A stretch of DNA of 58,860 bases from VGLO01 sp964599285 (GTDB lineage Bacteria; Patescibacteriota; Minisyncoccia; Minisyncoccales; Staskawiczbacteraceae), in assembly GCA_964599285.1 (NCBI GenBank), contig CAZREI010000005.1:1-58860 (forward strand). The letters run 5' to 3'. The notes beneath the pieces are model-generated. The model saw nothing but the letters and a program-made list of their open reading frames with translations. It searched no databases and was not told the DNA's origin. Position numbers and translations under genes: made by a program. This document shows positions 56,135 to 58,860 of this stretch, in pieces. Every line of letters starts with the position of its first letter. Position 1 is the first letter of the stretch.

Positions 56135-58435
56135 TTAATAATTTGCTTTTAGGTAAGCTCTGGTTATGGGTCCGAAATTTCCCAAAGCCGGACTAATTCC
56201 AACGTTTGCCTGAAATTCAGCCAAGGCTGCGCGAGTAAGAAGGCCGAAGTAAGTGGTCGTGCCATGATTAGATAGGGCTTTGGCGGCTGGACCTTTGTCT
56301 TGAGAGATCAAAAATTGCTGCAGTAAAGTTACATTATTGCCACCACTGCCCTGCCTAAGGTCATTTGCAATAGCTCGAACTCGTTGCCCAAACCCTGAAG
56401 CATCAGGAAGTCCCGTATTAGGAAAAACAGGGGCAGACAAAACTACGGTAGCGATTGCAAAATCTCTTGCCGTTAACCCATTGGCCTGGCCGCTCGCGAT
56501 AATGGTGTTGGTCGTGGTTTTAATCAGGTTAGTTTGACACGTGTAAGTCCACGTTTCTGTAGGGTTGAGTTTTGAATCTCCATTAGTATCACCAGATACA
56601 TATTTAACGGGTCCGCATTTATCATCAGTTAGAATTACATTACTTAACGGCACGGTTCCTGGATTGGTCACCTTGTTGGTATAGGTAATTATTCCCCCCG
56701 CAGCAGTCAATGTTAACAAATTTGGAATTTTTGTTACGTGGATTAACGGTGGTACGATTGGAAGCCCGACAATGACGGTAGCGGTTGCGATATGGGTCGC
56801 GCTTACACCATAAGCCCACCCGGTTGCAACAACAGTATTTGTGGTAGTTTTAGAAAGCGTTGCGGAACACGTATATGTCCACGTCTCTGAAGGATCAAGT
56901 CTCAAATCAGCAAAGGTATCGCCAGAAATATATTTTAAGGGACTGCAGCTGTCATCAATTACCGTTATCTTATTCATAGAAACTGTTCCGGGATTATGAA
57001 GGGTGTATGTGTAGGTCACCGAGCCTGCGCCTCCTGGCAAAGATAAAGGACTTGGAACTTTCACGACATCAATAAGGGGTGCTATGGGAGTACTAATTCC
57101 ATAACTATTCCCTCCACCGCCACCTGATGGTGCGGCTGGCGCTACGTAGGTATTGGTGATAGTGCATATTGCACCGTCACCGGAGGCGAGCGTGATTGAG
57201 GTGCCAGTAGTAACTACTGATCCGGGATCTTTTATACAACTCCATGATCCTGCGGTGTAATTAGATTGTGTTGTTTCTGACAGAGTATATGTACCAGCAG
57301 AAACCGTAGCGGCAGTAACAGCTGTTGTCGCGCTATCACCGGTAATAGTAGTTGGGCCAGTAGCAGTCAGCGGGAAATCTGCAAACGTTTTAGTACCACC
57401 AACGATGGTTTTAACCAACGTGAGAGTTGTGGAAGGAGTCACTGTGGCCGTGCAGGTAGAAGAATTTGTTCCTCCATTCGCGCCTGTGCAGGACCATGTC
57501 CATGGGCCTGAACCAGTCACCGATGTAGCCGAACCAGTAGAACAAAGATTGCTGGTTGGAGCGACACTAACACTGGTTCCATTAGCCAAGCCGCAAGTAC
57601 CGTTAACAGGAGCAGGCGCGCACGTTGGCGTAGTAATAGTGTTACTATCAAGTGTCACTGCAGCAGTGCTCGATAATGCTCTACCATACAAAGTTGCACC
57701 AGTTACAAATGTGATAGCTTCCGTGTGTGCGATAATAGTTCCTACAAATGTGGTACTTCCACCAAGAGTTGCCGCACTTCCAACTTGCCAAAATACATTA
57801 CAACCCGGCGTACCCGTGCCCCCATTGCTAAAAACAACAGAAGAACTGGATGCCGTCGTAAGTGCAGTTCCTATCTGAAAAACCCAAACCGCGTTGGGGT
57901 CACCTTGGGCATTAAGCGTGAGTGTACCCGTTAATTGAGCAGACGAGGTAAAACAATAAACACCTGGTACCAGAGTCATGCCACCTAGATCCTGACCGCT
58001 CAAGTCGTTCCCCCCACACGACTGGCCTGACAACGTACTATAAGCAGCGGTAGTATCAGTTTGTGCCTGTTGTGCCGTTGCGTCAGTTTGGTGCACCGAA
58101 TGTCCTGCAGAAACCACTCCTGGACCTTCGTTAGCCGTAGTTCCAAAAAAGCCAGTGATCGAGGTACCTGGATAAAGTCCCAGATCTCCGTTAAGAACGG
58201 AGCTGCCGGTATTGGTCACGGTTGAGTTACCTAAGACTGCAAAACTCGCCGCTGTTCCAAGATTTGGTGCCGTCGCCGCAAATGCAGCAATCGGCCCAGC
58301 AAGACAAAATGCGAGAGAAATTACCACAGCAGTTATTATTGAATTTTTATTTCCTAGCGAACGAGGGGAAAAAGAGTTTACTTTTTTTGCCCGAGCGAGC
58401 GACGGAAATATGCTTTGCATATTAAATTTTTTCAT
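56135..58435 (-). CDS. Large secreted protein: ice-binding-like domain, DUF11-type repeats and PGB domain
   Basis: 766 residues. Signal peptide (about 30-53), a DUF3494 ice-binding-like beta-helix (about 56-270: LGTAASFAVLGNSTVTNTG, DLGLYPGTSI, GGMTLVPGVYCF), a Cys-rich WSCTG repeat, a SpaA/prealbumin-like domain (about 335-430), two DUF11-type repeats (about 455-555 and 560-655), a FPNTG motif near residue 668, and a C-terminal peptidoglycan-binding repeat. DUF3494 proteins bind ice or serve as adhesins. FPNTG is LPxTG-like but not at the C-terminus, so sortase use is possible, not proven. The first residues (MQSIFPSLARA) lie on a dispersed repeat. Confidence 0.88.
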   Translation of the reverse strand: MKKFNMQSIFPSLARAKKVNSFSPRSLGNKNSIITAVVISLAFCLAGPIAAFAATAPNLGTAASFAVLGNSTVTNTGSSVLNGDLGLYPGTSITGFFGTTANEGPGVVSAGHSVHQTDATAQQAQTDTTAAYSTLSGQSCGGNDLSGQDLGGMTLVPGVYCFTSSAQLTGTLTLNAQGDPNAVWVFQIGTALTTASSSSVVFSNGGTGTPGCNVFWQVGSAATLGGSTTFVGTIIAHTEAITFVTGATLYGRALSSTAAVTLDSNTITTPTCAPAPVNGTCGLANGTSVSVAPTSNLCSTGSATSVTGSGPWTWSCTGANGGTNSSTCTATVTPSTTLTLVKTIVGGTKTFADFPLTATGPTTITGDSATTAVTAATVSAGTYTLSETTQSNYTAGSWSCIKDPGSVVTTGTSITLASGDGAICTITNTYVAPAAPSGGGGGNSYGISTPIAPLIDVVKVPSPLSLPGGAGSVTYTYTLHNPGTVSMNKITVIDDSCSPLKYISGDTFADLRLDPSETWTYTCSATLSKTTTNTVVATGWAYGVSATHIATATVIVGLPIVPPLIHVTKIPNLLTLTAAGGIITYTNKVTNPGTVPLSNVILTDDKCGPVKYVSGDTNGDSKLNPTETWTYTCQTNLIKTTTNTIIASGQANGLTARDFAIATVVLSAPVFPNTGLPDASGFGQRVRAIANDLRQGSGGNNVTLLQQFLISQDKGPAAKALSNHGTTTYFGLLTRAALAEFQANVGISPALGNFGPITRAYLKANY
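58390..58420. repeat. GAGCGAGCGAC..ATATGCTTTGCATAT repeat
   Basis: Nearly the same as 19771-19801 in a gene-free stretch. Here it encodes part of the surface protein's N-terminus. Confidence 0.7.
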
Positions 58436-58526
58436 ATGTTTTACTACTCAAGTTATTTGTAATTAATTTTATTTTAAATAGTCCGCATAGTCTTATTGTT
58501 TGTGAAGGTCGACCTCAATAAAACAG

Positions 58527-58562
58527 AGAAGCCCAAACAACCATATGTTGTTTGGGCTTCAA
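58527..58562 (-). terminator. Terminator of the gene entering at the right edge
   Basis: Stem GAAGCCCAAACAAC/GTTGTTTGGGCTTC with a short centre, followed on the minus strand by TCTGTTTTATT. Confidence 0.75.
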
Positions 58563-58590
58563 GAGCCTCGATATATTTATTAGTTAATCC

Positions 58591-58860
58591 CTATTTTCGA
58601 TTCTTTAATTTTTTAACCTCTTCCTTTAGTTTTGACATTTCCGCCTTGCTGCCACTCATCGTTTTATTCATTTTTTCCAATTCTTTTACTCGTACCTCCA
58701 GCTGTGCTGTTCGCTTGGCTACCTCTAGATTGAGATTCTTGGTGTATTCTCGTAACTGATCTTCAAGATTTTTTTGCTTGGTAATATCTTCCATGGCCAA
58801 CATTATAATTGGCGTCTCTTCATCGGCAGTATGGACTCTGCGGGCATTGAGCAGCATAAT
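58591..58860 (-). CDS. C-terminal end of a PAS-type sensor protein (partial)
   Basis: The frame is open to the window edge, so the start is missing; at least 89 residues are visible. It reads LLNARRVHTADEETPIIMLA and EDITKQKNLED, the end of a PAS domain of the CheR-associated type, then a long Lys/Glu-rich coiled coil to the stop. No kinase domain follows, so the protein ends in the coiled coil. It may belong with the chemosensory or kinase genes outside the window. Confidence 0.7.
   Translation of the reverse strand: MMLLNARRVHTADEETPIIMLAMEDITKQKNLEDQLREYTKNLNLEVAKRTAQLEVRVKELEKMNKTMSGSKAEMSKLKEEVKKLKNRK

Noticed and set aside
57405..57878. 157-residue plus-strand frame under the ice-binding-like gene
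   Set aside because: Mirror of Thr/Ala/Val-rich repeats in the real gene, with low complexity and no start signal.

Overview
The window looks like a piece of a Patescibacteria (Candidate Phyla Radiation, Parcubacteria-like) chromosome. This is inferred from the mix of genes: short core genes, wall-binding surface proteins with PGB/PKD domains, a diversity-generating retroelement (DGR) and no insertion-sequence transposase. UGA is read as a normal stop, so the Gracilibacteria/Absconditabacteria code does not apply. No rRNA, tRNA or CRISPR array was seen.

Layout. 1-8.8 kb holds housekeeping genes, mostly on the minus strand: dcd, rplK, nusG, secE, a YbaB-like gene, a histidine phosphatase, gyrB and a single-chain PheRS. 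8.9-28.4 kb holds transport, redox and envelope genes: ZIP and ABC transporters, thioredoxin-fold proteins with CcdA, an LtaS-like enzyme, an ECF sigma factor with its probable membrane partner, and a three-gene flavin electron-transfer module (FMN-binding protein, ApbE, RnfD-reductase fusion). Among these sit genes with strong ribosome binding sites and their own terminators, including a deoxyhypusine-synthase-like and a heme-oxygenase-like diiron protein. A surface cupredoxin follows at 29.1-30.7 kb. 31.2-33.8 kb is a complete DGR: reverse transcriptase, Avd-like gene, template repeat, and a target gene with its variable repeat. 34-46.8 kb carries small stress-type proteins, a glycoside hydrolase, an ABC-2 exporter, dinB, a pyruvoyl arginine decarboxylase, a MOSC protein and purM. 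47-58.9 kb is AT-richer and holds three two-component sets, a GH10 xylanase, wall-binding proteins, and a sortase beside a large ice-binding/DUF11 surface protein.

Two features stand out. First, the DGR: its 98-bp template and variable repeats differ at 19 positions, 18 of them at adenines of the coding strand. Second, nearly every intergenic gap holds a palindromic repeat from one of about ten families. Some have direct-repeat flanks like target-site duplications. Some supply stop codons or in-frame inserts to conserved genes. One family, with a shared body of about 100 bp, sits beside rplK, a glycoside hydrolase gene (twice) and dinB. There each body lies between an inverted copy of the host gene's end and a diverged second copy of that end. 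I know of no description of this last arrangement.

Start sites were moved downstream of the longest reading frame where the extra N-terminus runs through a repeat or a neighbouring gene. All family calls come from motifs read by eye; no database search was run.
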